DNA of 64,000 bases from Phytopythium helicoides. Its lineage: Eukaryota > Oomycota > Peronosporomycetes > Pythiales > Pythiaceae. Positions 45,486-57,500 of the stretch are shown piece by piece. The stretch lies in contig JANFNE010000011.1 of NCBI GenBank assembly GCA_024867545.1, positions 124,001 through 188,000 of the forward strand, given 5' to 3'. Position numbers and translations under genes: made by a program. Below the pieces are notes generated by a model. It made no database searches and was not told where the DNA came from. It worked only from the letters and a program-made list of their open reading frames with translations. The stretch's first letter is position 1; the number at the start of each line of letters is the position of its first letter.

Positions 45486-46474
45486 TGCTCCGAGGTGATA
45501 TGACCAGCAAGGATGGCTTCTGGAGTGAAAAATGAAGCTCGATCCAAGAACGCCGAGGCTATTTGCGGTCGAGGCCACTGTCGTTTTCCCCTTGCAGCTT
45601 GCGAATTTTCACGGTAGCGGCCTTGCTCCGAGCTTACCAGGTCGTCGAGACTCGACCATCACCGCCCCCATGGCGTCAATGTCGCCGGAGTGCTCAGTCA
45701 GTTGGGACCCGAGGGCGAATAAATGGAATGCCAGTCTAGATTTTCTCGTCGGTGCTCGGCTGGCAATCGGCTAGTCGATGGAGCCCGCCAGCGACACCGC
45801 GGTCTCCCTATAGAAAAAAAAGTGTCAAATGCGAAAGGCGAAAGCCCATCCTTGCCAGCTCAAACCCGGGTTGAGTGTTGGTTGCTCCATGCGGGACTCG
45901 ACCTTCATGCACGGCACCCAGCTGTCAAAATCCATGCTACGCTCATCCAGCGTGTGGACAGGCTGCATCCTCTCCTCAGCACCCCCGCGGCACGCCTGCA
46001 CGCTGCACCCGGGCGTTAGTGGACGCCGGTGCTCGGGATGGGCCGACCAGATGCCAAGCCGTCCAGATGCATTTTTTCAGCGTTTTTTGATGGGCATGCC
46101 CGCGGCGAGGTGCTCGATCGACCAGGAGTGCAGTTGGAGCCGTCGGGCGTTCCGTGCTCCCTGGGTCCGCTCCGGCCGCTCTCCGTCCACACACAGGCCG
46201 CATACACCTCCTCGCCGTGTGGATGGCCCGGCTCCGAGTCTGCCGGCATGGAATTTTTTGCCAGCGAGCCCACGCGGGGCGGCTCGTCTTTCTTTGTGCG
46301 ACACGATCAGCACCATGCATGTCGAAGTGCAATTTTTCGCGGCGGTCATGGCGTTGTGGCTCGCGGCTGCATACACCCGCCGACATGTCGGTCTCTGCAA
46401 GTCTCACTTGTGAATTCTCCGGCCGGGGCCCACCCGTCGGCCACCATTGCGTCCTCCGCGTTAGCTCGCGGACC
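45486..46474. other. Intergenic region before the PX gene
   Basis: About 990 bases. Open frames occur on both strands but none shows coding character or family resemblance; several overlap each other. It must contain the divergent promoters of the EF-hand gene (reverse) and the PX gene (forward). Confidence 0.45.
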
Positions 46475-47318
46475 ATGGCATCGTCCACTCGCCGCCGGCT
46501 GACCGTGCCCAGGGTCACGCGGTCCTCGACCGGCGTCTACTTCTACCACGTCGATGTGGCCGTCCACAGCGAGGTCGCCGAGCCCCCGCTCGTCTACTCG
46601 GTGCTCAGACGCTACAGCGACTTCCAGGAGCTCTTCGAGCGCCTGCAGATCGCGCTCTACCGCCGCAGCTCGTACGCGGCCTTCGGCCACTCGCCGCCGC
46701 CGTTCCCCGACAAGGAGCTGCTCTCTCCGTCGCTCTTTGGCTCGCTCATGCTGCTGCCCCACGCCCAAGAATGTGCTCGAGGACCGCCGCCGCAAGTTCC
46801 AGCGGCTGCTGCAGTGGACCGAGCGCCACCCGGTGGCGAGAGAAACACCCGCCTTCGACGAGTTCCTGGGACAGCCACCACAGGTGCAGGACGGGTACAC
46901 GAGCTTGAAGGAGTATGCTGCTCCCGACTGGCTGGCGGCCGTGCAACAGGCTGCTAGCAGAGGCAAGGAGCAACGCAAGAGACGCAGGGCGTACACGCTC
47001 GATGGAGTGTCGTCGGTCGAACGCCGGAGGGGAAGTGTTGGAGGTGGGTCGGTCAAGAGCGAGCCCACGAGGTCCATCGGCCGCAGCACGTCCGAAGAGC
47101 GACACGCGGGCATCAACGACATCTTCCGCCCGCAAGAGGAAGAAGAAGAGCGTCCAGTGTTCAAAGGGATCGTCAAGCCGCCCCGGCTGTTCTCCACGCA
47201 GTCCGCGGCGTCCACAACCTCCACCACGTCCACAGACCAGGTGGATGAGCCCGAGTGTGAGGAGGACGCGGTTGCTCGACTGGAAAGCACTGCTCGATTG
47301 CCGCCTGTCGCCACATAG
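46475..47318 (+). CDS. PX-domain phosphoinositide-binding protein with an apparent frameshift
   Basis: The ATG at 46475 opens a PX domain: TGVYFYHVDV, the key basic motif VLRRYSDFQELFERL (Arg before Tyr-Ser) and the proline turn PPPFPDKELLSPSLFGSL. The frame then shifts by one extra base near 46768-46776. The matching continuation is in the next frame, NVLEDRRRKFQRLLQW, which completes the PX helix. It runs on through a disordered Ser/Arg-rich tail to 47318. No intron with valid ends fits the site. PX domains bind PI3P on endosomes. Whether the shift is a sequencing error or a broken gene cannot be told here. Corrected length is about 280 aa. Confidence 0.75.
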
Positions 47319-47535
47319 ATAGATGAGTGGAGTAGAAAGCAATGTCGAGTGCGTGAAATTGTCTAGATTAGAGTAAAGTAACTAGAATCAAGTGTGAAAG
47401 TTAGTCAACAAATGCCCCGCATGCTCATTCTCGTTCCAGACTCAACTTGAACGGGTTCGTTGTTGTTGCTCCCACCGTGACGCATCAAATGTCCGCAACA
47501 GCCGAGCAGCCTGGTCCGTTTTGACTTTGTACATC

Positions 47536-48668
47536 CTATTCATCGTCCAAGTCAACAACCTCCTCTTCGGACTCATCAGACTCTTCGGCATCATTTGCGA
47601 CATCTTCGACTTCAGGCGGGGATTGCTGCTCCTCCGTGTTTTGCTCTCCTTGTTTTGACTTCCTTGGGCGACGCTTGCTACCTTCAGTGCTCTTGAGGTT
47701 TACGAGCTTCGGCTTCTTAGTTAGCTGCTTCATTGCTGCATCTCCGTCAAGATACTCATCCAGGAACATCCCGACGGGAACCGGGTCAAACACAGCGCCA
47801 CGGTACGCCTTAGCTTGGAGCTGAGCTCTCTTTCCGTCGCTTGAACCTGGTTGTCTACGGAAAAGAACGAGGCGATGCTCGCCCTTGACTGCAGGAGGCA
47901 ACAACGAGTCGATCGACAGCTTGAGCTCCTTGCTATCCGCCCACACGAACCCAACGGCACGTCGCTGCTGAGCGAGTTCGGTGAGCCACCGCTTTTCGTA
48001 CGGTGCCAGCTTGCGGCCACGCAGCACAAACACACACGCGTCCTTGTCCAAGCACCTCGTTTCCAGCTGCGCCGTTGAGCGCACCTGGACCAGCATCTTC
48101 TTGGTCTGCACGATGACGCGCTTGGACAGCGCACGCGACGACCGGAGGTCTACCGCGTGGATCTGAATCATTGCAATCAGCGCACTGCGTTCTCCAACAG
48201 CCAAACCCCAAGAGCAGAGCAGCTTACCTGCTTGGGCTTATCGCCGTTTGCGACCGTGAAGGCCGTGGCGGTCACTCCTCGACGCAGCGCGTAGGTGGCC
48301 CAGACGTTCTTCTTGGACCAGGGCAGCGGCTGCGTGCAGTCGAACACCCCGACGCGCGCGCGGCCCACGAGGCGGCCGGCCACGTCGTCAAACGCCTCGG
48401 GCAGCACGTCATCCGGTTGGGCGCAGAGCACGAGCCATGGATCGCCCGACTGGAAAACGCGGCTCGCGTCCGAGAGCTCGAGGCGGTGCACGTGGTCCTC
48501 GGCGGTCGAGAAGCGCAGGAAGAAGCCCGCGAACAGCGCCACGACCACCACGGCCGCGCCCACCAGCACGTACCAGTGCTCGCGCCACATGCGGTGCTGC
48601 AGGAACACACGCATCTCCTTGGCGTTGCTGGCCGCTCCGCCGCCGCCGCCTCCGCCGCGTCGACCCAT
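47536..48668 (-). CDS. Membrane-anchored protein with two thioredoxin-fold-like domains
   Basis: Two exons on the reverse strand, 48228-48668 and 47536-48162, give 355 aa. A Gly-rich start (MGRRGGGGGGG) precedes one transmembrane helix (WYVLVGAAVVVVALFAGFFL). The luminal or cytosolic part then shows two alpha/beta units of thioredoxin type: DPWLVLCAQPDDVLPEAFDD with ARVGVFDCTQ, and KDACVFVLRGRKLAPYEKRW with AVGFVWADS. No CxxC pair is visible, so it is probably redox-inactive. The tail is Lys-rich then strongly acidic (EESDESEEEVVDLDDE). The pattern recalls ER thioredoxin-like or DNAJC16-type proteins without the J domain. That assignment is tentative. Confidence 0.72.
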
Positions 48669-48856
48669 GCTGCCGACGTACTTTCTCGCTGGCAAATGAA
48701 GATCGTTGTCGGATTGACGTAGCTCCTGGAGTGGCGCACACGAAAGGACCGCGTCGCACGCGCTGATTGGCTGATATTTTTTCAAATGCGTAATCAGATT
48801 GGCTGAAAACCGTCCCATGCCGCCATTTTGCCATTTGCGCCGAGACCGAGAGCACC
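48669..48856. promoter_or_regulatory. Divergent promoter with inverted CCAAT boxes and an oomycete Inr-like site
   Basis: 188 bases between two divergent start codons. Two ATTGG (reverse CCAAT) boxes lie at 48766-48770 and 48798-48802. At 48823-48836 the string CCATTTTGCCATTT matches 12 of 14 positions of the oomycete initiator consensus as I remember it (TCATTYYNCAWTTT), just 21 bases before the CULT-MRH start codon. That spacing is typical for a transcription start. Confidence 0.6.
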
Positions 48857-50236
48857 ATGATGACAACCGTGCTGCCGCTGCTGCTGGCGCTACTCGCTGG
48901 GCCTGCACACGCCCAGGTGAGCGCCGTGGTGGAGCGCGACAACTCGGTGGCGACAACTGGCGACGCGTTGGCGCTCGCGCGCGGAGATTTGGCGCTCGGG
49001 GACGCGCTGGAGCATGCGCACGAGCTCGAGAGCGACGGCGTCGCGATTCGCTGCCGCGTCTGCGGTGCCACGGTCGCCTTCAAGGAGTGCGTTGGTTGCT
49101 TTTGCTGTGAACATGTAGTTGGAGTTGCTGATGGGTTAATGAGGATGGTCCGGCGGTCTTTAGGGACTATGTGGAGCTGCACGACACGTCCAAGGCCGTG
49201 TCGTCACGGCGCGAGGCTGTGTTCGGCAGTGACGCCGAAATCTTCACTTTCGTCAACCCGAGCCGAGTGAGTGCATATGTCTTACATTGATACTAGTGAT
49301 GATTGAGCTGAGCTGACAATATCGGGAATGCTATTGTAGGCGGAGTTTGAGCTTGCCGGGTTCAAAAAGGCAGTCGGGATTGAGGGAGATGCATTCTCCA
49401 ACAAGGCGACCGTGTTTGACGGCTACAGCTGGCGAGACCTTCGCTGCAGCAGCTGCAAGCGGCATATCGGGTATGCTCGTCATGAAATCTCCCTGTTACG
49501 TTCGCGATTTTGCTTATGTGGCTTGGACAACTGCAGGTGGACGTTCTACCATAACGAGTTGCAACAGTGTATCAACACGCACCTCGACGACTCAATGGCT
49601 GCTCGCGCGCAGGAAAAGTTGGCTGCCGTGGCGGACGAACGCCAGCGCAGGACTGCTATTGTAGACAAGGCGATGGACGGCGAGTGCGTCGTGGCTGGCG
49701 CGGGCTGGTGGACATATGAAGTGTGCTACAAGAAGGAGGTGCGCCAATTCCATCAGGAGCCTGACGGCTCGCGACCAAGTGACTGGAGCATGGGCAAATT
49801 TGTGGACCCAAGCGGAGGCAATCCACAGGCTGGAGCTGAGGTTCCAGCAATGTTTGATACAGATGTGGTGCACTACTTTGCTGGTGGCCAGCATTGCGAT
49901 GAGAACGGGGAGCATCGCAACTCCAAGGTCGTTTATACTTGCTGCAAGACGCGACCGGGTGTCGCATCTATCGACAAGATTGACGAGCCTTCGCTGTGCA
50001 CATACCTCATCACTGTCTGCGTGCCTGAGTTGTGCGAGGAAGAAGAAGGCAGTCGCTATGACGAGCAGCTACTGACACAAGATGGTAAGGCCATTGAGAA
50101 GTGTAAGGCTCAGTTTTCGGCAAGCCACGAAGATTTAGAGTTCCCAGCGTCGTTTGCTGCCCTGCGATGGTCGACCGTCGTGTCAGAAGATAGCAGCGAG
50201 CTTGAGTGGGCCAGACGAATGCAGTTCCGACCATGA
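48857..50236 (+). CDS. Secretory CULT (cereblon-type) domain fused to an OS-9-type MRH lectin domain
   Basis: Four exons: 48857-49086, 49164-49266, 49340-49470 and 49537-50236, giving 387 aa. Residues 1-19 are a signal peptide. A CULT domain (~64-160) has the zinc cysteines as C66/C69 and C147/C150, plus FVNPSRAEFEL, FDGYSW and HIGWTFY. Two of the three cereblon cage tryptophans are kept (W142, W156); the first is replaced by Val. After a helical linker comes an MRH/PRKCSH domain (~204-321). It has the double Trp GWWTYEVC found in OS-9-like lectins and candidates for the mannose-binding set Q225, R282, E305 and Y311, and ends VCVPELC. OS-9 lectins pick trimmed N-glycans for ER-associated degradation. 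No KDEL-type tail. Confidence 0.88.
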
Positions 50237-50364
50237 AGGCAGATGCTGTAGGCGCTCTTTTTGGAAATGTGTAGCTGACAGTTGCGGACTGAAATCCATA
50301 TCCGTTAGACGAAATCCACACAACCTGTCTTCGTTTGCTACTTGGGGGTTTCGTACATATTACT

Positions 50365-53300
50365 CTATATGAGAAAGCGAGCATCCACCAGGGTATTCCT
50401 TGCAATGTTTCGTCTCCCATATTGAGCACGCAAAGCAATTAGCAGCTTTTCCAAGAGAAATGTTGCCAGCGCCGAGGTTGCGTGGCTTCCAAACCATAAA
50501 TCAAAACTGCAAAAGCACTGTTACAGCGAAAGCGCATCTCGTCAAGACATGCAGAAGCCAAAAGTTGAGTTGCTATGACATCGTACCAGTACATTGAGTA
50601 TCATGAGGTCATTTTCGATCCCCAGAAAAAGAGCAGCCTTTGCAAACGATCCCTTTGCATCTACTCAAAATAAGTCGTACCGAGTCAGATCAGCACCAGC
50701 GAGCAGCTCAGCTATTGTCTACTTACCGGGAAGGAAAAGTGACTGGCGACTCACAGACATGTCTGGTGGAATTTCCAGGAATCTTGTCATGAACGTATGA
50801 GCACGATAGATACGCCATCGAAAAGCTTCCGTTTGGTTTTCAATGAAGGCTTTCAAAAAATCGCTCATGGCTGTGGATTGACTGACCATTGCAGAAGTTG
50901 CAGGACCAAGGTTGTTCTGATGTAGATTGTTCCACGACAATAAAGTTGACGTGGGCTGACCAGCGCCGCCACGAATTCGCGGTCCGGCTTTCGAGCGCTC
51001 AGCTCTCCTCTGAGCAGCAGCTTTCTCTTCTTCTAGTCGATCCTCTCCTCTGATTGCGGTCATCAGCGTCTGGAATTTGCGTTTCCATTTTCGTGTTACG
51101 AACATCTCGAATGCCTGACATTCTGGAAGTGTCGAGTCCAGGTGGCGCCCGACAGTCATACCAGCTTCCTCTTGTCGAAAGTGATCAACTAGCTCTCCCA
51201 TAGTACCGTCAGCAAAAGGGTGCGGAGATCTGCAGTGAAGGTAAAAGCCATGGTAAGGTTCATCGAGAAACAGACAACTCACTTTGGCGACTGTACACAA
51301 GTCGATGAACAGATTCTCCCTAGGCTCATCGAAATAGCGTTCATAGATCGCCCAGCGCCACAGACGTTGCGCAGCGTAGATGATAATCCACCACCACGCC
51401 ACGCTTGCGAACCGCAATGCTGGATTTGGAGTAATCCTCGAATCGCCAGGCGATCCTGTGTTTGATGCATAGTAATATTTCATCTGTGCGCGGGGTATTG
51501 GTAACGCTACGTCGCGAAGCTCGCACCCGTACAAGAGAAAGAGTATAACAATAAGTGTGAGCATCAATGAAGATCGGCGTGCAGTTTGAAGTTCATTCCA
51601 CTCGTTCGCGACAAGAATTGTTCGCCAGACGCTTACAGGAGCACTCAGCGGCGATGCTGTGTCAGAATCCAAAAGAATAGCGCGGGGCTTCTCCCAATCA
51701 ACGAAAAACAAGCGAACCTGGGTTTGGCGGTAAATTATCTGTAAGATATACATAAGCTGACAAGAGAAGGCGAGCGGGAGCAGGACTCGGAATGAATAGT
51801 ACTCGTCTGTAGTATTGGCAGGCTCAGTGGTTGTCACTTGAGGTAATAGCATGTACACACTCGACTGAAGCTTGAAAAAGATAAGGTAGTAGCTACACAG
51901 AAGTAGCAGCACAATGAACGCGGCACTTGCGAAATTCTGCATTAGCGACGTCAACAGGTAAAGAAGTGAGTGAAACAAAGCACTAGCGACTTCTTCGTTT
52001 CGAGTGCTGCGACGCTGCCACGTAAATGTATGGAAGAATGCTCGACAGCCCGCAAAGATGCAAGCTACTACAAGCAGAGATACCGCAAATGACCAAAAGC
52101 TCGTTGTATCGGACGAGTACACCACACTCAACGCGATTGACACTATATCCAGGTTTTGAGTATCGACATACTGAACTGTTAGCAGCGGAGGGTAGATGCG
52201 CTTGACATCATTGACCTGGGTTTTAACAGTTAGTGTGATAGATTGTGCATAACGCACTACACGAGGCTTGGTCTGACCAGCAGGAATTCCCGATTGAGAA
52301 TCGAGAAGAAAGAACCGATGGCTGAGAAAGTCGTTGGCGGCATCTGACGCATGATTATTCTTGTTTGCAAAGACGCCGTTATCATCTTGGTAGTTTAGGT
52401 TTCGTACCGGAATAGGGATATATCGCCCCTTGTCCCCATTCTCTTTTGACTTATCAATGAGATACAGCTCAAACAGATGTAGAGGAGTCGAAAGAAGGGA
52501 GCTGAGGTCACATAAGTATTTTTTACTTGCACTTAGACCGAATCGCATCCACATAGGATCGTTTCCTTCGTCATTATGACAAACAGAGAGCTGATTCTTG
52601 AGGCGTTCAAAACCCACAAGCGTGCCGTTTACAGTATACCGAGCGAGTACATAATCAAGGTGATCGTTTTTCCCCAATTCAACCGCCTCGTCAAATGACA
52701 TCTGAATTCACCATTTCATTAGAAATGCTGCACCTGCTAGCAACCATCGCCCCAAAGCTCAGTACATACCTCCATTCCAATCGAAGTATCTTGTTCTATG
52801 CTCAATGCCGAAGCTGAATAGCTCATAAATGGAAGTGTGTAGTACCATCCATTGATGCTATTAGCTACTGTTGAGCGACCGCTGCGACGAATAAGCTCGA
52901 GGAATGCGCAGGAGGCAGCTGTCGAGTCAAAGTGCTGAAGAACGCAGAGGTTTCCAAGTACCTGACAATATCGGCTATGTCGATCGCTTTCGAAGAAATA
53001 GCATCCATGTGCTGCTATCAAAAACATATCTTGGTACAGCTCACTTGTTACTGAAACCGATACGGAGCTGCTACCGGCCTCAGTCGCCAGAAAACTCGAG
53101 AATTTTAGTGTTGCAGCACCGCTAATATCAACTTTACTAGATACGACTTGGATATGGCTGGTTGCCACACATTGCTTCACATTTAGCTGTTTGCTATCAA
53201 CTAAGTCATAGCTATCGCCACAGGTGCATTTTCCTGATGAGTTGGAAAGTACCATATGAGGGTCTGGACATGGCTGGCATGTGTTGGTAAGCAAGTTTGC

Positions 53301-53962
53301 ATACGTTCCATTCCCACACTGGACACACTCCTTGGCATCTAGATAGATTCCATTCTACCAAAACAACGCAGTTAGTAGCAGCGTAGGTAACAAAGTTTGG
53401 CCATCCTCGTACCGGATTAGTCTCGAGAAGAATGGAATTAGCCGGGCATAAGCAATCTTGGATCGTGTCAGACAGCCCAAATGTAGAGTTTCCGCATTCC
53501 ATGCATCGTGATACATCTTTAGATGGAACAGACCCTGTAGGACAGAGCGAGCATTTATCAATGGTGCAGGGTGCTGGCCATATAGAATCGCATGCTCCGT
53601 TTGTTCCCAGCGATCGTATTGAGCCGTCGCTACACATACAACCAGTTGCTAGATCAGTTGTGCTATTGTCAGGGACCTGACACACCAGCGAAATTATGAG
53701 CCAAGATGAACACGATAAAGATGACAGCTTATCTCACCAAGTATGGGTCCGATATCGTGGACAATCCAGCACCTCCAACGCAGTAGTTGCATCCCAACAC
53801 GGATTCATCGTAATATTGACCTGTACCCTTGCATGCAATTGAATCGAAGGAGCTGGAGGTACTAGCGCTATCAAGAACGAGTGCAGAAGGAAGCACGATT
53901 TGTCCTGACGCTATTCGAGCCGCGCAGATAGCGAGAGCTAAACACACCATTACACAAAGCAT
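50365..53962 (-). CDS. TMEM67: Meckelin (TMEM67/MKS3), ciliary transition-zone membrane protein
   Basis: Six exons on the reverse strand: 53738-53962, 53413-53676, 52770-53354, 50727-52701, 50587-50663 and 50365-50517, giving 1,092 aa (human ~995). A signal peptide (MLCVMVCLALAICAARIASG) precedes a Cys-rich region (~50-260, many CxxC). The extracellular domain includes YCQVLGNLCVLQHFDSTAASC. The membrane half has LFFVDWEKPRA, VSVWRTILVANEWNELQTAR and YERYFDEPRENLFIDLC, all close to meckelin. Two small 3' exons restore the final membrane helix and the end NTLVDARFLI, nearly the human ending. Meckelin helps gate proteins into cilia and acts as a frizzled-like receptor. Its presence implies a flagellated stage. 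Confidence 0.93.
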
Positions 53963-54050
53963 CTGCTCTAGCGGTGTATCACAGTTGTTGAACAATATCA
54001 ATGTCAACGATTGCCAATCTGGAAGTTGAAGTCGACCATTTCGAGCAGTT

Positions 54051-54585
54051 TCAAGACATTAAATCCCAGATATCGCAAAAATACCTGCCATCCGTTTCGT
54101 TACCGAAGGCTAATATAGTCTCTGGTGCCTCGTCCGTTATGGGCACTTGATAAGGAGCCACTTGCACTGGAATACTGTCGCAACGATAGTCACAGCACAA
54201 CGAGAAACAAGAGCAGAGGCTAAGATAGAGAGCAATTCGACGCATTGTTGTCATGGGCAACTCGGCTTCGAGTGAGCACAGTGTGCGCTTCCTTTCGGGG
54301 TGTCCAGAGGTACAACGTACTGCATATCGATAAAGGAAACTTCACAACAGCTTAGCATGATGCATTGGAACCGATGTAGATTCCACCTGCTCCAGCTGCT
54401 GCTGAAGTACAAGCGTTGTTTGATGAAGTGCTGCGTCGTCGAGTGGCATCTCCTGATATTGTGGCCGAGATAAACAGCATGGAGTCGTTGGAGGTGAAGT
54501 GGATGTACTCCTTTTTGTGAGTTAGTGTGAACGTTTGCCCTTGGTCGGATAACTCGAAGGCAACTGATGTATACGATGACGGCAT
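54051..54585 (-). CDS. Small spliced protein with a hydrophobic helix, unknown
   Basis: Two exons on the reverse strand, 54372-54585 and 54051-54319, join in phase through a 52-nt intron and give 160 aa. The N-terminal half looks beta-rich (SVAFELSDQGQTFTLTHKK). The second exon holds a short hydrophobic Cys-rich helix (IALYLSLCSCFSLCC) followed by an acidic-polar tail. Its start codon overlaps the first codons of the formin gene on the other strand, so one of the two starts may be wrong. No family is recognised, and it could be a chance frame. Confidence 0.4.
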
Positions 54586-57500
54586 TTAGGGGAAAACTAG
54601 TGCAGGACATTGGCGATCATCAAGAGTGGCTTGAGCCTCATCAGTGTGTTGAGCAACTTGAGCAAATTGACCATAATCTTGCACCTACTAGAGACCTGTT
54701 TCAAGCTATTCGCATCAATGTTGTACTTAGGGAGAGGTAAGCCTCGATACCCACTTAGCAGTGGTAAGCAAGGCCTTCTAACAGTTGCTTTATACTTACA
54801 GTGACTGGACCGCCAAATTTTTAGCTGAGCGAGGGCTCAGAGTGCTCACCGCTCTTTTGAGAGACGATACCCTGACATCGGTAGCGCGTGAGGACATTCT
54901 AAACGTCTTGTTTGTTCTCATGTGTCATGAATGTGCAATTGCAACCATGATCAGCGAGTCAAGCTGTTTTTCTACTCTTCTATCAGTATTCCAAACGACT
55001 ACATTGCAGTCGTTGAAGGCGCAGATTCTGCGTGTGCTTACGGTAATTGCCAAGAACAGTTCTGAAGGCTTGACTACCGTTTTGACCGAGCTCAAGAATT
55101 GTGCAAGCAGCGAAGACAATCCATTTCGCCTGTTCACCTCTGACTTCGAAGCGATTAAAGAGGATTCCTCTGAGATCGGGTCGGCGCTCGTCATCTTCCT
55201 TGATGAAATAATATTTTCACCAGCCACCACTGATCGGAGTGCTCTTGCAGCTGCGCTCAGTAACGCTGGAGCGATCCCCTATCTGCAGCGTGCCGGTATG
55301 AAGAGTGCTAATGAAACACTTACAAGTCGAGCCACAAAGATTCTGCATCTTTGCTTGTGCGAGAGCCCAAAGAAAAGGGATAAATACGACCTGTCAGCAG
55401 AGATTAGTCCTCGATCTCCAAAGATTGTTGAAGACGCTAACGGAATTTCATATCAAATCGACCTGACTGAAGGTCACTCGGTATCGCCGAGCAAAATTGA
55501 TGGAAATAATGTAGACGGAAGCGCCGCGTCCAAGGTGCCCAGTACCGACGTATGCAGCTTAAGCAACGACATTAAGGTTGATCAGAAGCCATTCACCAAT
55601 CCTCGAAACAGACACTCAGAGATGTCATCTCTAACAAGCGTGCTATTACAACTGGAACAACACTCACAACAACTTGACCATGAAACAAATAGTCGTCTAA
55701 CAGGGCTACTAGCGCAGCTATCAGCGTCACTTGTAGATGCAAAGGCAAATATGGCAAAGGGAATCGTTGATCTGCTCGAGCAGAGTTTGACTCGTCAACG
55801 TCAAAGCCGTAGCCCCAAGAAAACTATTCCAGCCCCAACCAGTACCGACGGTGATTTGGACTCTCTCGCTCTACACGACGCTACTGAGTGCACACAGAAA
55901 CGAGTAAAGTTTGCTCTGTTCGCTGATAACAGCATTGACATCACAGAGAAGAAAGCCGAAACGATTGCTCATGCCGACTCGGATCGGACTTCCAGTGCAG
56001 AGACGGAGAGTGTCGAGGGATCACCAGTTGAAGAATCAGGCAATCCACCTCGACGCTCTAGCATGAAGCTATCATTACCACTTTTCCAGAGTTTTAGAAA
56101 AGGGCCAGGTCTCGGAGCTACGCCAGCATGTACTCCTGTCGCAACGGCAAGTGTACGGAAGGATGCGAAACGACACTCATTTCCGTCGCAAACAACGACT
56201 TCGCTTTTTGCTGTTGAAGAAGTTTCGCCTGACACTCATGGACGCCATCCATTCGCACTTCCTCCAATTAACATCCCTGAGCCAGTGAGCTCAAAAGCAG
56301 AGGTTACTGCTGTCTCCTCTACCCCTGTACCAACCTCTGCAAACGATCTGAGTCGGTTCCGGAAGCTGCTGGCAATGGGGGCTCCTAAAGACGCTGTTCG
56401 AGCGAAGATGCAACAAGCAGGAGTGGATCCAAACCTTTTGGATGAAGAACCGCAAGGGTTCACACCGAGCCCACGCTCATCCTTTACCAATGGAAGTTCA
56501 TTACCAGCGGAAGATACTCCAGCCACTTCTTCTGTGGACATTTCGAAATTCAAAAAGCTGCTCGATATGGGAGCACCGATGGCTGCTGTTAAGGCAAAAA
56601 TGGCCCAGGCTGGTGTAGACCCGACTCTGATAGACTTGAAAACGAGCAACCCTGTAACACCATCAGTCAAAGCTGAGACTCTTGCTGAACCCGCAGTCCC
56701 TGATGTTTCTAAATTCAAAAAGCTCCTTTCGATGGGAGCCCCTCTAGCCGCCGTTAAAGCCAAGATGGTTCAGGCTGGCCTTGATCCTGCACTTTTGGAC
56801 AGCCCTGCTCCTCCCGCGTCTCCAATAGGAACAATTTCCGCAGAATCAATCACACATGAAGCTCCACCAAGCGCATCTGTACTTATCAAGGATGCACCTG
56901 AGTATGCAAAGTTCTTCAAACTTCTGTCGATGGGCGCCCCAACCGCAGCCGTCAAGGCAAAAATGGTTCAAGCTGGTCTCAATCCCGACTTCTTGGACAC
57001 ACCAAATGCAGAATTGGTGCCAACACAGACGGTCACGTCAGCTCCAACTTCTGGTGAGTGCCCACCACAGAAGGTGAAAGATCACGCTGACTATGCTAAA
57101 TTCTTCAAGCTCCTCTCTATGGGAGCCCCACCAGAGTCCGTGAAGGCTAAAATTCGAATGGCTGGCTTGAATCCTGATCTTCTCGACACACCAGACGCAG
57201 ACATGCCAAATATCAGTCTAGGAGCTAGTCCTGCTCACGAGAAGGCCCCTGTGAAAGTGAAAGATGACCCGAGCTATGCCAAATTTTTCAAGTTACTTTC
57301 GATGAATGCTCCCATCGAGTCGGTAAAGGCAAAGATGCAAATGGCTGGACTTAATCCCGATCTTCTAGACACCCCTGATGCGTTCTTATCTCCACCACCT
57401 GCAGCTAATGCACAACCTGAAGTCAAGGTTAAAGATGACCCGGAGTACACAAAGTTTTTCAAGTTACTTTCGATGAATGCTCCCCTCGAGTCAGTTAAGG

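Noticed and set aside
45829..46518. Overlapping open frames of ~180-195 codons on both strands
   Set aside because: No domain, poor composition and mutual overlap; probably chance frames in GC-rich spacer.
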